Positions 34,814 to 44,826 are shown, numbered from the stretch's first letter. The stretch is DNA of 64,000 bases from Simkaniaceae bacterium (GCA_022763045.1 JALEGI010000020.1:110295-174294), one strand, 5' to 3'. Numbers and translations are program-made. Notes: generated by a model from the letters alone, not told the origin.

Positions 34814-37800
34814 TTATTGACAGCTTTCACACCCCTCTTCTGGTACCACTGTCATCTTCGGTGGCACGGCTCGGTTCACTTTGACGCGGCTCGATGCCGA
34901 TTCACTCTTCATCCAACGTGGCTGTAGGCCGCGCTTGTTCACATCAGTGGTCGATTTTTCGATTTGGGTTGCGCCTAGCGAGCGGAGGTAGTAGGTCGTT
35001 TTTAGACCCTTTTTCCAAGCTGTCATATACATGTTGTGCAGTTTCTTTCCGCTCGGCTCTGCTAGGTAGAGGTTGAGCGATTGGCCCATATCAATCCACT
35101 TTTGGCGGCGGGCACCACATTCGATCACCCACTCGGGATCGATCTCAAAGCAGGTGAGAAAGAGCTGCTTGATCTCGTGAGGAATACGCTCAATTTCGAG
35201 CAGCGATCCGTCGTAGTATTTAAGATCATCTAGCATGTCATCGTCCCAAAGGTTGTGCTCTTTGAGCTTCTCAATGAGCTGCGGATTGGGAACGGTGAAC
35301 TCGCCTGAGAGGTTCGATTTCACATAAAGGTTTTTGTAGGTCGGCTCGACTGAGGCGACAACACCTGCGATATTGGCTATGGTAGCCGTTGGCGCAATAG
35401 CCATTGTATTTGAGTTGCGCATGCCGTGCTTTTTAATTGTCTTGCGCACCTTTTCCCAGTCCATTTTGCTCGAGTAGTCAAAGTCACACCCTGCGCCGCG
35501 CTCCTCTTCTAGAAGTTTTAGCGTGTCAAGGGGGAGCATGCCACGATCCCATTTCGAGCCTTTGTAGCTCTGATAGGTCCCGCGCTCACCTGCGAGCTCT
35601 GAAGAGGAGAGAATGGCGTAGTAAGAGACCATCTCTTGACACTCATCGGCAAACTGCACCGCCTCATGGCTTGCGTAGCTGTAGCCCATGGCATAAAGCG
35701 CATCTTGGAAGCCCATTGTTCCCATACCGATTGGACGGTGACGCATGTTAGCAGTGTGCGCCTCTTTAATCGGGTAGAAGTTCACGTCGATCACGTTATC
35801 GAGCATGCGAATGGTTGTTTTGATTGTTTTTGCCAGTCTCTTTTCATCGAGCTTGCCGTTGACAATGTGCTTGGGCAAGTTGATCGAGGCGAGGTTACAC
35901 ACAGCAGTTTCCTCTTTACTTGTGTTGAGAAGAATCTCAGTACAGAGGTTTGAGCTGTGGACAACACCTTTGTGGTCTTGTGGCGAGCGGATGTTCGATG
36001 GGTCTTTGAAGGTGATCCATGGGTGGCCTGTTTCAAAGAGCATCGAGAGCATTTTGCGCCATAGATCCATAGCGGGTAGCTTTTTGTGTAGCTTAATCAT
36101 GCCCTCTTCAGCCATCTTTTCGTAGGCGAGGTATTTTTCCTCAAACGCCTTTCCATAGAGGTCGTGTAGATCCGGCACATCGCTTGGGCTAAAGAGCGTC
36201 CACATCCCATTGGATTCCACGCGCTGCATGAAAAGGTCTGGAATCCAGTTTGCCGTATTCATATCGTGTGTGCGGCGACGCTCGTCACCTGTATTTTTGC
36301 GCAGTTCGAGGAAATCCTCGATATCGAGGTGCCACGTTTCCAGGTAGCCACACATTGCTCCTTTGCGCTTGCCACCTTGGTTTACCGCAACCGCAGTGTC
36401 GTTAGCAACTTTAAGGAAGGGGATAATCCCTTGGCTCTTACCGTTTGTCCCTTTGATTCTCGATCCTGTGGCGCGTACATTTGTCCAGTCATTACCTAGA
36501 CCGCCTGCCCACTTTGAAAGTTGCGCATCGTCTGCAATGATTTTAAAGATGCCCTCTAAATCATCCATTGTTGTCGAGAGATAGCACGAGCTGAGCTGTG
36601 AGTGCATTGTTCCCGCATTGAAGAGCGTTGGTGTTGAAGAGAGTGCATAAAACTGAGAGAGGTTGTTGTAAAATTCAATGGCGCGCTCAGTTTTGTCTGT
36701 CTCGTTGACAGCAAGGCCCATCGCAACGCGCATCCAGAAAATTTGTGGCGTCTCTAAGCGACGTCCCTCATTGTGAATGAAGTAGCGATCGTAGAGCGTT
36801 TGCAAACCGAGGTAGGTAAAGTCAAGGTCGCGTTTGAGATCGAGCGCCTCGCCGAGCTTCTCAAGATCAAACTCCATTAGCTTAGGTGAGATGCGCTCAT
36901 AGTTGATGCCCTTGCGAATGTACTTTGGGAAGTACTCTTTGTGATAAGTGTCGAGGTTGTTATCAAGAGCTGAGACCTCCATCGTTTCGCGATAGATCAC
37001 ATCGAGAAGAAGTCTTGCTGTCACTAGCGAGTAGTTAGGATCTTTCTCAACCAGCGCGCGCGCCGCCATGATGTGCGCTGTGTCGACCTCTTTTTCCTTA
37101 ATTCCCTCGTAAAAGTTTGAAAGTGTGCTCTCAAATAGGCCTTGAGGGTCAACATCTTTGAGCCCCTTACATGCGAACTCAATTTTTTTGCGCATGTCGT
37201 GCTCTGTCACTTTGCGCGTGCCGCCATCTTCTGAAATGACAGTAAAGCTCTTTTTACCCTTCTTTTGTTTTCGAGGCTCTACCTGCTCGCCCTTTTTAGC
37301 GCGCAGCAAAATGTAGGCTTTTGCTTCAGGGAAAAAGCGCTCTTCCATCAGAGCGTGCTCGATCATATCTTGAAGCATGTGGATGTAGATATCTTCGCCC
37401 TTTTTATTCAGATCGATCGCATACTGCACAACTTTTTCAGTTAAGACGTTGACTGTGTGAATCAAATCATCAAGGCGCGCATCTTCGCGAGCAGAGCGGA
37501 AGGCGTTTTCAATATCTGAGGCAATGCGAATTGGGTTGAAGCGCACGCGTGTTGTGCCATCATGACGCAAGATCGAGAGATTAAGAGGGGAGTCTTGACG
37601 CTGCTTTTTGTGGTTGTCGCGGTAGATAATATAGTCTCTGGCAACATCGTGGTGGCCATTTTTCATGAGCGTGATTTCAACGAGATCTTGAATTCCCTCA
37701 ACAGTGAGTGAGACACCCTTTTGGCCTAGGTGCAGAGCTTGAGCAGTGACTGCAGCTGTAAGAGATTCAATCGTTTTACGAAACTCATCTGTGAGCTCGT

Positions 37801-37993
37801 CTAATTTTTTTGTGTCGCGGAAGGCCATTTCAACTGCCTTAAAGATGCGATCGCGATGAAAAGGAACGATCTGACCATTGCGTTTAACAATTGTCATACT
37901 CTTTTCTGCTTTAGCTATATTTCCGTCATTAATTCCATCCTTAATTTGATCTAATAGATCCGGATTTTCACTCTTTTTTGTTTTACTGCTCAT
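34814..37993 (-). CDS. nrdA: Ribonucleotide reductase large subunit with tandem ATP-cones (NrdA)
   Basis: 1059 residues, long like chlamydial NrdA. At least two N-terminal ATP-cone domains (about 30-135, starting [17 protein letters not shown]; about 145-245, starting [19 protein letters not shown]), and a third similar region at about 255-345 ([21 protein letters not shown]), act as the allosteric on/off switch. The catalytic core has [22 protein letters not shown] and the C-terminal redox pair CESC. Reduces NDPs to dNDPs with NrdB. Two NrdR boxes lie just upstream. Confidence 0.97.
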   Translation of the reverse strand: MSSKTKKSENPDLLDQIKDGINDGNIAKAEKSMTIVKRNGQIVPFHRDRIFKAVEMAFRDTKKLDELTDEFRKTIESLTAAVTAQALHLGQKGVSLTVEGIQDLVEITLMKNGHHDVARDYIIYRDNHKKQRQDSPLNLSILRHDGTTRVRFNPIRIASDIENAFRSAREDARLDDLIHTVNVLTEKVVQYAIDLNKKGEDIYIHMLQDMIEHALMEERFFPEAKAYILLRAKKGEQVEPRKQKKGKKSFTVISEDGGTRKVTEHDMRKKIEFACKGLKDVDPQGLFESTLSNFYEGIKEKEVDTAHIMAARALVEKDPNYSLVTARLLLDVIYRETMEVSALDNNLDTYHKEYFPKYIRKGINYERISPKLMEFDLEKLGEALDLKRDLDFTYLGLQTLYDRYFIHNEGRRLETPQIFWMRVAMGLAVNETDKTERAIEFYNNLSQFYALSSTPTLFNAGTMHSQLSSCYLSTTMDDLEGIFKIIADDAQLSKWAGGLGNDWTNVRATGSRIKGTNGKSQGIIPFLKVANDTAVAVNQGGKRKGAMCGYLETWHLDIEDFLELRKNTGDERRRTHDMNTANWIPDLFMQRVESNGMWTLFSPSDVPDLHDLYGKAFEEKYLAYEKMAEEGMIKLHKKLPAMDLWRKMLSMLFETGHPWITFKDPSNIRSPQDHKGVVHSSNLCTEILLNTSKEETAVCNLASINLPKHIVNGKLDEKRLAKTIKTTIRMLDNVIDVNFYPIKEAHTANMRHRPIGMGTMGFQDALYAMGYSYASHEAVQFADECQEMVSYYAILSSSELAGERGTYQSYKGSKWDRGMLPLDTLKLLEEERGAGCDFDYSSKMDWEKVRKTIKKHGMRNSNTMAIAPTATIANIAGVVASVEPTYKNLYVKSNLSGEFTVPNPQLIEKLKEHNLWDDDMLDDLKYYDGSLLEIERIPHEIKQLFLTCFEIDPEWVIECGARRQKWIDMGQSLNLYLAEPSGKKLHNMYMTAWKKGLKTTYYLRSLGATQIEKSTTDVNKRGLQPRWMKSESASSRVKVNRAVPPKMTVVPEEGCESCQ

Positions 37994-38002
37994 TTAGGGT
38001 CC

Positions 38003-38051
38003 TCACTATATCTTGTAGTATTCTCTGCGAACAATCCACTATATATTGTGA
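38003..38051 (-). promoter_or_regulatory. Tandem NrdR boxes upstream of nrdA
   Basis: TCACTATATCTTGTAG at 38003-38018 and CCACTATATATTGTGA at 38036-38051 both match the NrdR consensus (about ACACTATATATTGTGT). Their centres are 33 bp apart, about three helical turns, as is typical for cooperative NrdR binding. They start 10 bp before the nrdA ATG, so repression by the ATP/dATP-sensing repressor NrdR is expected. C. trachomatis is known to have NrdR. Confidence 0.87.
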
Positions 38052-38151
38052 TACCCCCCTTTTGTCCAGAAAAAAAATTCACCGCTCTATGCAAGATAAT
38101 TATTGTGAGACGATTGCGCTGCGAAAATTTGTGTGTTAACATTGAAAAGTT

Positions 38152-38943
38152 ATGAGTAAAGTTCGCGTCCTACCAAATTTCATCACAGCATTTAATCTTG
38201 CTTGCGGTCTCTTTGTGATCTTCAAAGTGGCAACAGTGTCTTCAAGTGAACCTGCGTACAACATGATTTTCTACGCAGCGCTTTTACTTCTTCTTGCCGC
38301 CTTTGCCGATCTACTTGACGGGCTTATAGCGCGCGCAATACATGGAGAGAGTGATTTTGGATTCATGTTTGACTCACTTGCTGACGCTATCTCTTTTGGT
38401 GCTGCCCCATCTGTGATCTTACTCAAGTCGTTTCAGCTCGATCCAGAGTCGTGGATGAGCATAGGTCTCATCGCCTCTGCAATGGTCTACTCGATCTGCG
38501 CGATCTTGCGCCTTGTGCGCTTCAACGTCTCATCGCAACAGGCTAAGGGCGATGTCTATGCCGAGCTCTTGTCGAAAAAGATGTTCACCGGCCTGCCCGT
38601 TCCCGGCGCCGCAGCCATGGTCGTCTCAGCAAATCTCTTTTTAGCCTCACCCATGATGGCCCCCTGGGAGTCCTCTCGTATCATCATTATGCCGATTCTG
38701 TTTATCATTATCGGATACTTTATGGTTTCGCGTTGGAAGTTCCCCACACTCAAAACGGCCAAGTGGCAAATACCCTCTTTCCCTTTGATCTTTTGCACGG
38801 CACTGATCGCTGTCTTTATTTTATGGGGAGTCGTGCACAATCTCTCGCTTGTACTCGCAAGTTTCTCGTTTTTCTACCTGATTGTCGGACTGATTTTTAG
38901 CATCATGCGAAAGTGTCAGGGCGAGGATGACGAACCAAATTAG
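38152..38943 (+). CDS. pssA: CDP-diacylglycerol--serine O-phosphatidyltransferase
   Basis: 263 residues with several membrane helices. The CDP-alcohol phosphotransferase motif DG(x)2AR(x)8G(x)3D(x)3D is complete: DGLIARAIHGESDFGFMFDS then LAD. Makes phosphatidylserine, the precursor of phosphatidylethanolamine, in the inner membrane. Divergent from nrdA, as the pair lies together in Chlamydia. The 3' end overlaps the convergent ogt by 41 nt. Confidence 0.94.
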   Translation: MSKVRVLPNFITAFNLACGLFVIFKVATVSSSEPAYNMIFYAALLLLLAAFADLLDGLIARAIHGESDFGFMFDSLADAISFGAAPSVILLKSFQLDPESWMSIGLIASAMVYSICAILRLVRFNVSSQQAKGDVYAELLSKKMFTGLPVPGAAAMVVSANLFLASPMMAPWESSRIIIMPILFIIIGYFMVSRWKFPTLKTAKWQIPSFPLIFCTALIAVFILWGVVHNLSLVLASFSFFYLIVGLIFSIMRKCQGEDDEPN

Positions 38944-39427
38944 ACTCTAGCTCTAGCAAGTGCGACTTCTTATCAAGGCCCCCAGCAAAACCGGTTAGCT
39001 TTCCGCTTGCGCCAATAACGCGATGGCAGGGAATCACAATTGATAGGGGATTGTGTCCATTGGCGCAGCCAACTGCGCGCGCCTTGTTCTTGTCGCCAAT
39101 GCGCCGCGCCTGCTCGCCATAGCTGATCGTCTCACCGTAGGGAATTTTCGCAAGTTCTTGCCACACCCGTTTTTGAAAGGGCGTCCCATCAATTGCCAGA
39201 GGTAAATCAAATGCCCGCCGCGTGCCGGCAAAGTACTCACTCAGCTGCCGCTTTGTCTCTTCAATGATAGGGTGCATTTGTTTGGGAAAAGGAAGTTCTT
39301 GGGTATCGACATCCCACATAATTGCGTGAAGTCCAGCGTCAGTTGCGATAATTCGCAGCGCTCCAACTGGCGAGTCCATCACATCATAGATTGCTTCTTT
39401 AGGGATATTGGTAAATTTTCTGATCAT
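38903..39427 (-). CDS. ogt: Methylated-DNA--protein-cysteine methyltransferase (Ogt)
   Basis: 174 residues from the ATG at 39427, which overlaps the stop of the Ada-AlkA gene (ATGA). Active-site IVIPCHRVIGASGKLTGFAGG with the acceptor Cys, and the preceding DNA-binding helix RAVGCANGHNP. Suicide repair of O6-methylguanine. It supplies the domain missing from the upstream fusion protein, so the two genes form an alkylation-repair operon. Confidence 0.95.
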   Translation of the reverse strand: MIRKFTNIPKEAIYDVMDSPVGALRIIATDAGLHAIMWDVDTQELPFPKQMHPIIEETKRQLSEYFAGTRRAFDLPLAIDGTPFQKRVWQELAKIPYGETISYGEQARRIGDKNKARAVGCANGHNPLSIVIPCHRVIGASGKLTGFAGGLDKKSHLLELESNLVRHPRPDTFA

Positions 39428-40830
39428 AATTGAATATTCCAAAGTAACATGTTGCCATAAGCGCGCCATGGGGTCCACTTCTCAAGATTGAAATGAAGTT
39501 TTCCCAATTTCTTTTTAATTTCTAAATCTGTTTCGAGGAAGGCGTTGGGGTCACGTAGTGCCCGCATAGAAATATATGCAACAGTCCAGGGGCCAATGCC
39601 CTTAATTGCAAGAAGCCTTTGACAGACCTCTTTACTATCTTGCGTTCCATCAAGCGAAAGCCGCTTTTCTCTGATCTCTCTTGCAAGATCTAGCAGCGCT
39701 TGACATTTGGACTGGGTGAGCCCCACTTTAGATAGATCAGCTTGCAGTAGTTGCTCTGGTGTCGGGAAGAACTTGGATAGTGGGAGCGTGCTATCTATGG
39801 TTTGATCCTCACCAAAGAGAAAGACGAGTTTTGCTAAAGCCGATCGAGCCCCTTTGACACTAATTTTCTGACCAATAATCGCCCGCACAGCAATTTCAAA
39901 GCCATCACAAGTTCCAGGGACTCTCAAACCTCGATATTGCTTAAGATATGGCTTGAGGTTGACATCTTGCGAGAGGCTTTTTTCGATAGCCATAGGATCT
40001 GCATCAAGATCAAACATTTTTTTAATTTGGGAGATGCAACCAATTAGGTTTCTGGGCTCGCTTAATTTTAATTCTATCTTAAGCTTGTTACCCTCTGTAG
40101 GCATCACTTTCATCCAGCCTGAAAAGCCACTCATCCGAAATAGTCTTTCATAGCTTTGATCATTCACACGCTCTAAATTAGAAATACTTCGATCCTCTAA
40201 AAATTTCAGCAGCTTCTCCCAATTATAGGGGGGACGGTAAGAGAGTTCGAGTTGAATAGGAGTGCCGCTTCGCGGGTTAGAGCGAAAGGCGCTGGGTGTT
40301 TTTTTAAACCGTTGTTTGAAGGTGTCATTGAAATTTCTGAGCGAATTAAAACCTGAAGCAAATGCAATTTGAGTTACTGTCATGTTGCTATGATCAAGTA
40401 AATTTCTAGCAAGATCTAGCCTTTTAGAGATCAGGTAGGCCTGTGGCGTTGTCCCGATATGTTTATTAAAAAGCTCTGATAGCCAACGTGGAGTCACAGC
40501 TAGCGTATTTGCAAGAGAATCAATGGATATATCTTCTAGAGGTGTCATTTCAATTAAAGAGAGAGCTCTTTTAATGGTAGATGAAGTGCAAGGATTTGCT
40601 CCAGGCGCTGTTTCAGGGCGGCAGCGTTGACAGGGGCGGTATCTCCTCTCTTCGGCTTCGTTTGGATGGAGAAAAAACTCCAAATTTTTCAGATGGGCCT
40701 TACGAGCAGGGCAAATAGGGCGGCAATAAATTTTTGTCGTCTTGACTGCGACATAAAAAAGACCGTCAAAGCGGGGGTCTCTAGATAGATGTGCGCGGTA
40801 GAGCTCATCTTTAGTGTAGGGTAAGTTCAT
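39424..40830 (-). CDS. Ada-type activator fused to AlkA 3-methyladenine DNA glycosylase
   Basis: 468 residues. N-terminal Ada zinc domain: Cys ligands in YCRPICPARKAH and RYRPCQRCRPET, which accept methyl groups from phosphotriesters. AraC-type HTH at about 85-185 (VTQIAFASGFNSLRNFNDTF). AlkA part from about 195: the HhH-GPD motif LAIKGIGPWTVAYISMRA with catalytic Asp in AFLETDLEI. The methylated protein probably turns on its own operon; no inducible operator could be identified in the 56-nt gap to the kinase gene upstream. Confidence 0.94.
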   Translation of the reverse strand: MNLPYTKDELYRAHLSRDPRFDGLFYVAVKTTKIYCRPICPARKAHLKNLEFFLHPNEAEERRYRPCQRCRPETAPGANPCTSSTIKRALSLIEMTPLEDISIDSLANTLAVTPRWLSELFNKHIGTTPQAYLISKRLDLARNLLDHSNMTVTQIAFASGFNSLRNFNDTFKQRFKKTPSAFRSNPRSGTPIQLELSYRPPYNWEKLLKFLEDRSISNLERVNDQSYERLFRMSGFSGWMKVMPTEGNKLKIELKLSEPRNLIGCISQIKKMFDLDADPMAIEKSLSQDVNLKPYLKQYRGLRVPGTCDGFEIAVRAIIGQKISVKGARSALAKLVFLFGEDQTIDSTLPLSKFFPTPEQLLQADLSKVGLTQSKCQALLDLAREIREKRLSLDGTQDSKEVCQRLLAIKGIGPWTVAYISMRALRDPNAFLETDLEIKKKLGKLHFNLEKWTPWRAYGNMLLWNIQL

Positions 40831-40886
40831 ACCTCTATTATAGAACGCTTATTGATTGTCCCCTAGCGGAAATCAGAAGTCTATTT

Positions 40887-41732
40887 TTAGGAGATGATGT
40901 CGTAGGCGATTTTGCCGAGATTGCCTTCAAAGGCAAGAGCCATCTCCATGCATAGGTAGAGCTTCTCATGTTCAATTTCTGTAGGGGATAGGGTGAAGTG
41001 CTTGCTATAGCTCTCCTCAAAGGCGAGCTTTAGCTCATCAATTTGCTTCGGTCCGTAGAGATTAATGGTGCAAAGCGTCTCTAGATGAACGAGAACTGAG
41101 ACGTAGTCGTAGGCGAGCGGGCCGTGGCGCATCATCTCAAGATCAATGAGCGTTAGCTTATTTGAATCGATATCGAAAAAAATATTGCCAGGATGCAGAT
41201 CCCTATGGATGGGCCCGACAAAATGGGTGCTGCGCGTGCTGCGAAACTGTTTGGCAATATCAGGACGCTCAAATTTGTCTGCAAAGGTTTGATCGATTGA
41301 TTGAAAGCGGCTTGGGGGAGCAGACTTTGCAATCTGCTTGTGATATGTTCCCAGCTGATCACCAATCGCAATCAAGGCCTTCTCTATATCTTTCATCCGC
41401 TTTTTCTTAATGAGCGAGTTGAGCGAAACCCCCTCAGCCCGCTCCATAATGACGATGTATTCATCACCAGTTTCCCCATAGCCAATTAGGCGCGGGCCAA
41501 GGCCAGTGCCCTCGAGCTTGTGAAAAGCGGCGACTTCGTTTTCAAATATTTTCTTGTCTTTAAAAGTTTTTATGACTCGATCTCCTGCAAAATCGATGGT
41601 GCCAACGGAGCCAGATTCTGTGGGGTCTAAATCTAAATGGCGTTGCAATTTCTCTTTATTAATGTCAAAAAGCTCTAAATGAGCTGAAAACGCAAACAAA
41701 GGAAATAATAAAATATATAAAAACTTTTTCAT
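40887..41732 (-). CDS. Exported protein kinase-like enzyme
   Basis: 281 residues. Signal peptide MKKFLYILLFPLFAFSAHLE. The kinase fold is nearly complete: Gly-rich turn SGSVGTIDFAGDRVIKTF with the ATP-binding Lys, helix-C Glu in FENEVAAFHKLEG, catalytic loop FVGPIHRDLHPGNIFFD and metal motif LTLIDLEMM (DLE for DFG). This belongs to the broad RIO/ABC1/APH-like kinases. A Sec signal on a kinase is odd, since ATP is not expected in the periplasm; it could act after export into the host-derived compartment. Partner and substrate unknown. Confidence 0.72.
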   Translation of the reverse strand: MKKFLYILLFPLFAFSAHLELFDINKEKLQRHLDLDPTESGSVGTIDFAGDRVIKTFKDKKIFENEVAAFHKLEGTGLGPRLIGYGETGDEYIVIMERAEGVSLNSLIKKKRMKDIEKALIAIGDQLGTYHKQIAKSAPPSRFQSIDQTFADKFERPDIAKQFRSTRSTHFVGPIHRDLHPGNIFFDIDSNKLTLIDLEMMRHGPLAYDYVSVLVHLETLCTINLYGPKQIDELKLAFEESYSKHFTLSPTEIEHEKLYLCMEMALAFEGNLGKIAYDIIS

Positions 41733-41831
41733 AATACTATTTTATTACAACTAATGTTTGTTAACAATAGATATAATATTTGTGAAGAATTGTGAATCTC
41801 TATACACTGTTTGAGAAAAATAGAGGTAAAA

Positions 41832-42683
41832 ATGATTACATCAACAGGAATTGAAAGAACTCAAGATGTTGTTGCCATGTGCAGCCCCTTATTATTTGCA
41901 GGTCGAATCGCCTCGCTAAATGGCCTTAATCTAGCGTTTTCGGGCCATTTAGGTGAAGAGTCTGGAGTTGAAAAAATTGTCGAAGCCTTTCAAGGAGCAC
42001 TCATTAACAAAGGGGAGATTGTAAACCTCTTAACACACCGGGAGTGGAAAGCTCTTGATAAAACAATGTATCGACATGGTATTTGCTACAGAATTTGGCA
42101 ATGCGTTTTAAGATGTCTATCTTGTATCTGTTGCAAAGTCAAAAGTGATGCGCAAATTGCAAAAGGAGCAATGGAAAAACTTGCGTATAGCGGGATTGAA
42201 CTTCATATAAAAGAGGCCCTAAAAGGTGTTGTTGTAGGTACCGATTTAGCCCCTGCGATCTCAAGCTTCAGAAAAACGCTGATAGCTCTGCTAAAGCCAG
42301 TAATTGATGGTCAACATAAAATGCTTAAAGTACTCTATGCTTCAGGAGATGTTCGAAAGGCTCTAGACGTCTTTGATGAAGCTGTTAATAATGGTGAGCT
42401 AGATCACGAAGTTTTCGGTGATGAGCTAGTAATCAAATTAACATCGATCCTTGAAGGCGTACTGGCGCAAAACCCCAACCCAAGAATTAACCTTTCTCCA
42501 CTCATTCAATGGCTATCGACGAATAAAAATAAATTTTCCGAAGGGTTTTCAGCGAAAATTCACAAGATGGTCCAACGAACCGAAGCAGACCAAGCTGCAA
42601 TGGAACAATACTTGGCGGCTCAGTTGCAAGATAAAGATCCAATCGAGTTTATCGAAATGATGATAGACGCCGCTACTTCGTAG
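41832..42683 (+). CDS. YRIWQCVL-motif family protein, paralogue 1
   Basis: 283 residues from the ATG at 41832, preceded by AGAGG; a TTG at 41811 is possible. No known family. It shares with the gene at 43934: TGIERTQDVVA at the N terminus, then HREWKALDKTMYRHGICYRI leading into WQCVLRCLSCICC, and a helical region after. The Cys-rich hydrophobic stretch (CVLRCLSCICCKV) could be membrane-active or palmitoylated. The C terminus is helical and acidic. Together they flank rmuC, probably as a tandem duplication. Confidence 0.65.
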   Translation: MITSTGIERTQDVVAMCSPLLFAGRIASLNGLNLAFSGHLGEESGVEKIVEAFQGALINKGEIVNLLTHREWKALDKTMYRHGICYRIWQCVLRCLSCICCKVKSDAQIAKGAMEKLAYSGIELHIKEALKGVVVGTDLAPAISSFRKTLIALLKPVIDGQHKMLKVLYASGDVRKALDVFDEAVNNGELDHEVFGDELVIKLTSILEGVLAQNPNPRINLSPLIQWLSTNKNKFSEGFSAKIHKMVQRTEADQAAMEQYLAAQLQDKDPIEFIEMMIDAATS

Positions 42684-42722
42684 GTCTTTCAATCTAATGA
42701 GTGCTCTGATATATTTCAGGGC

Positions 42723-43922
42723 ATGATTTTTTTAGTTTTCTTTCTTGGGGCAACCACCGTTGCCCTCCTTGTTCACTGTCTCAATCTACGTGCACGCATC
42801 AAGATGATGCAAGAGGGGCGTGATGAGATGGAGAAAACCTTCAAGGCCCTCTCAATGGATGCTTTAGAAAAAAGCAACCAATCCTTCCTTAATTTAGCCG
42901 AGCAGAGCTTTGAAAAGCTGCACGAAAAGTCAAAGGGTGAGATTTCGAAAAAAGAGGAGTCGATCAAGGGGATGGTCGATCCGATGAAAGAGCAGCTCGG
43001 CAAGCTTGAAAAGGGACTTCATGAACTTGAGAAGGGGCGCAAGGGGTCGCAAGCGGCCTTAAGCGAGCAAATTAAGCAAATTGTTGAGGCAGAGCGCAGC
43101 CTGCGAGGGGAGACAGCAAACCTTGTGAAGGCGCTGCGTGTACCCGATGTGCGTGGCCGTTGGGGCGAGCTGCAGCTCAAGCGCGTTGTCGAGATGGCAG
43201 GTCTTGTTAATTACTGCGACTTTTATGAGCAGCAAGTGGGCGAAGATGATGAAAAGCGCAAGCTGCGTCCCGATATGGTTGTGCGCCTACCAGGCGGACG
43301 CACTGTTGTGATTGATGCGAAAGCGCCCTTCCAGTCTTTCATTGAGGCCTACCAAAGTGAGGATCTCGATAAGCGCGAGGAGCGGCTGAAAAATCACGCG
43401 CGTCTGATACGCTCGCATGTTCTTGCTCTTGGTAAAAAGTCGTACTGGAAGAGCTTTGAAAAGAGCATTGAATTTGTCGTCTTATTCCTCCCAGCTGAGA
43501 CCTTTTTCAATGCAGCGCTGCAATACGACCCCTCGCTGATTGAGCTTGGAGCGGAGCAGGGCGTTATCATTGCCACTCCGACGACATTAATTGGTCTACT
43601 TCGCGCCATTGCCTATGGTTGGAAAGAAGAGGCAATTTCTGAGAATGCGAAGAAGGTGAGTGAGCTTGGCCATGAGCTGCACAAGAGATTGTGCGATATG
43701 ACCAAGCATTTTGCTCAGGTAGGGCGCAGTTTGGGATTGAGTGTAGAGGCCTATAACAAGACGATAGGATCGCTCGAATCCCGCGTTCTTGTAAGCGCGC
43801 GCAAGTTTCAAGAGCTTGGCGCCGCATCCAAAGAGATTGAGCTCACAACCCCAGCTTTTGTCGAAAGGCATGCGCGTGAGGTCAAAGAGCTCTCTGGTGA
43901 AGATGAAATCGTATTAAAATAG
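42723..43922 (+). CDS. rmuC: RmuC-family DNA recombination protein
   Basis: 399 residues. N-terminal membrane anchor (MIFLVFFLGATTVALLVHCL), a coiled-coil region at about 25-130, and the RmuC nuclease-like domain from about 135: RGRWGELQLKRVVEMAG, LRPDMVVRLPGGRTVVIDAK, AETFFNAALQYDPSL. In E. coli, RmuC limits inversions at short repeats. The -V(I)DAKAP motif gives a restriction-endonuclease-like fold. Sits between two paralogous orphan genes, 11 nt before the second. Confidence 0.92.
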   Translation: MIFLVFFLGATTVALLVHCLNLRARIKMMQEGRDEMEKTFKALSMDALEKSNQSFLNLAEQSFEKLHEKSKGEISKKEESIKGMVDPMKEQLGKLEKGLHELEKGRKGSQAALSEQIKQIVEAERSLRGETANLVKALRVPDVRGRWGELQLKRVVEMAGLVNYCDFYEQQVGEDDEKRKLRPDMVVRLPGGRTVVIDAKAPFQSFIEAYQSEDLDKREERLKNHARLIRSHVLALGKKSYWKSFEKSIEFVVLFLPAETFFNAALQYDPSLIELGAEQGVIIATPTTLIGLLRAIAYGWKEEAISENAKKVSELGHELHKRLCDMTKHFAQVGRSLGLSVEAYNKTIGSLESRVLVSARKFQELGAASKEIELTTPAFVERHAREVKELSGEDEIVLK

Positions 43923-43933
43923 AGGATAATGAA

Positions 43934-44797
43934 ATGGAAAACGCAACGGGGCTCCAACGCACCCAAATGGCAGTGGCAGCAGCAGGCTATTTTGAGCTGG
44001 TCCATCCAACTGACACATTGAAAGCTGTTGGGCAGTTTTATGCCTCTGAAGAGGATGGCCTTCTGTGCGCTACCGTTATTGAAGCAAGCTACTCTGCAGC
44101 CGATAAGTGGGAAGATGTTGCCAGTTATCTCTCAGCAAAAGAGTGGAAGGCGATTCACGCTCAAATGGAGCCCCATTCATGTTGGTATCGCATTTGGCAG
44201 TGTGTCTTAAAGGCCTTTTCCAAAATTTGCAAATGCATTCAGACAGATGAGCAGCGCGCAATAAATGCCCTTTCCAAGCTACTGTGCAACGGACCGGCTC
44301 TCATCGTGCAAGATTGCGTAAGGGAGGTCTTCCCATTCGATTTGAAACCAACAATTGAAGCATGGCGAGGAGCGCAAAGATGTGACCTGCCGGCTCTTTT
44401 GGAGTATGTCAAGACTATCTACAAAGAGAGGCAAGTGAGCCCTGAGGCGATTGAAAAATATTTCTCTACCGCTCAAATAGAAACGCCCGCAACCTATTTT
44501 AAGGCTTTCTATCGGTTCATGAAGGGCAAAATTCAGACGCTACCTATTCGGCAAAACTATGACGGCATCAATCTTCCTAAGTTAATCGAAAAGGCACAAG
44601 CCTACTACCAGCGCATTCAAGATTTTGCGGATTATAAATTTGATGAAAGTCAAATAATCAAAAAAGGCCTCAAAGCTTGTCATCGAGCGACAACACTAAA
44701 GAGGCGACTGCTTTTGTTGTTAAATGGAGCTCCACGACGAGGAATGAAAAAGCCTAACGAGGATATTAAAAAGTTTTTCAACCTTTTGCAGGCATAA
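43934..44797 (+). CDS. YRIWQCVL-motif family protein, paralogue 2
   Basis: 287 residues. N terminus MENATGLQRTQMAVAAAGYF and central KEWKAIHAQMEPHSCWYRI leading into WQCVLKAFSKICKC match the protein at 41832 closely, whereas the C-terminal halves have diverged (here basic and Arg/Lys-rich, e.g. HRATTLKRRLLLLL). AGAGG SD before the ATG. Ends at a strong bidirectional terminator. Function unknown; an effector or host-directed role is only a possibility. Confidence 0.65.
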   Translation: MENATGLQRTQMAVAAAGYFELVHPTDTLKAVGQFYASEEDGLLCATVIEASYSAADKWEDVASYLSAKEWKAIHAQMEPHSCWYRIWQCVLKAFSKICKCIQTDEQRAINALSKLLCNGPALIVQDCVREVFPFDLKPTIEAWRGAQRCDLPALLEYVKTIYKERQVSPEAIEKYFSTAQIETPATYFKAFYRFMKGKIQTLPIRQNYDGINLPKLIEKAQAYYQRIQDFADYKFDESQIIKKGLKACHRATTLKRRLLLLLNGAPRRGMKKPNEDIKKFFNLLQA

Positions 44798-44825
44798 AAA
44801 AACCCGCCAATTGGCGGGTTTTTTT
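44798..44825. terminator. Bidirectional intrinsic terminator
   Basis: Stem AACCCGCCAA/TTGGCGGGTT with A-run on the left and T-run on the right, located between the convergent ends of the paralogue gene (44797) and the SH3b gene (44827). Works for both strands. Confidence 0.9.
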
Positions 44826-44826
44826 A

